Part shown: positions 63,896-64,000 of the stretch, one piece after another
Numbering within the stretch: the stretch's first letter is position 1
Layout: each line of letters opens with the position of its first letter
Made by a program: the position numbers and the translations under genes
Notes under the pieces: generated by a model
The model's database searches: none
Seen by the model: the letters and a program-made list of their open reading frames with translations, nothing else
What the model was told of the DNA's origin: nothing
Assembly: GCA_029339195.1 (NCBI GenBank)
Contig: JAPTJF010000012.1
Span: forward strand, 248,001 to 312,000
Direction: 5' to 3'
DNA from: Micractinium sp. NFX-FRZ
Taxonomy: Eukaryota; Chlorophyta; Trebouxiophyceae; Chlorellales; Chlorellaceae
Length of the DNA stretch: 64,000 nucleotides

Positions 63896-64000
63896 TCAGC
63901 CTGCCCGCCACCACAGGGGCTTGCTGCTGCCAGGCTTGGTGCCCTCCCGCCTGCTCTGGCCCTCTGCCTCCAGCTGGTACAGGGCACGGTTGGCCTGCAG
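63896..64000 (-). CDS. C-terminal exon of an unidentified gene (partial)
   Basis: The minus strand reads a CTGCAG acceptor at 64000-63995, then an exon 63994-63896 encoding ANRALYQLEAEGQSRREG and, after a short basic stretch, KPLWWRAG and a TGA stop. The acceptor, clean frame and charged, Trp-ending tail suggest a real terminal exon. The acceptor could also be coding Leu-Gln of a longer exon. The rest lies outside the window and I do not recognise the family. It converges with MDAR; the roughly 570 bp between the stops hold no other gene. Confidence 0.45.
   Translation of the reverse strand: MQANRALYQLEAEGQSRREGTKPGSSKPLWWRAG

Overview
This window looks like nuclear DNA of a GC-rich, intron-dense green alga, most likely a trebouxiophyte close to Chlorella. 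The reasons are plant and algal gene content, roughly a hundred short introns with strict CAG acceptors, mitochondrial and secretory targeting sequences, and TGTAA polyadenylation motifs downstream of several genes. There are no bacterial operons, CRISPR arrays, rRNA genes or transposon genes that I can support. All gene models were spliced by eye. Exon phases were checked arithmetically and all long models stay in frame from end to end.

Layout: (1) 1-4360, minus: an EAF1/VID21-like NuA4 subunit (HSA then SANT), cut by the left edge. (2) 6700-19971, plus: mitochondrial 2-oxoglutarate dehydrogenase E1 in 31 exons (1032 aa). (3) 22107-23789, plus: a secreted double-psi beta-barrel (expansin-like) protein with an acidic repeat and an EF-hand-like loop. 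(4) 24927-27170, minus: a RING-H2 ubiquitin ligase. (5) 28040-35219, minus, and 35756-41561, plus: two 3-ketoacyl-CoA thiolases, head to head. (6) 42669-43697, minus: a single-exon orphan membrane protein. (7) 43936-49660 and 53534-57309, plus: two paralogues combining Plus3-like, RRM, RS-rich and CCCH regions, with a metallo-beta-lactamase-fold gene between them (50947-52883). (8) 58091-63323, plus: monodehydroascorbate reductase. (9) The last exon of an unknown minus-strand gene at the right edge.

Functionally the region mixes central metabolism (TCA cycle E1, beta-oxidation thiolases), redox defence (MDAR), chromatin and RNA factors, and cell-surface or secretory proteins. No operon-like logic is visible, but two divergent pairs (the thiolases; orphan membrane protein with Plus3/RRM gene) may share promoters.

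The most unusual property is structural. In OGDH, both thiolases, MDAR and parts of EAF1, exon edges together with their splice sites are copied once to four times into the neighbouring intron, in tandem and mostly 60-140 bp apart. The clearest case is a five-unit AG|GT array in MDAR. GC-AG introns are also frequent (seven of roughly one hundred). The second notable point is the tandem Plus3-RRM-RS-CCCH family, whose architecture I do not recognise from a named protein.
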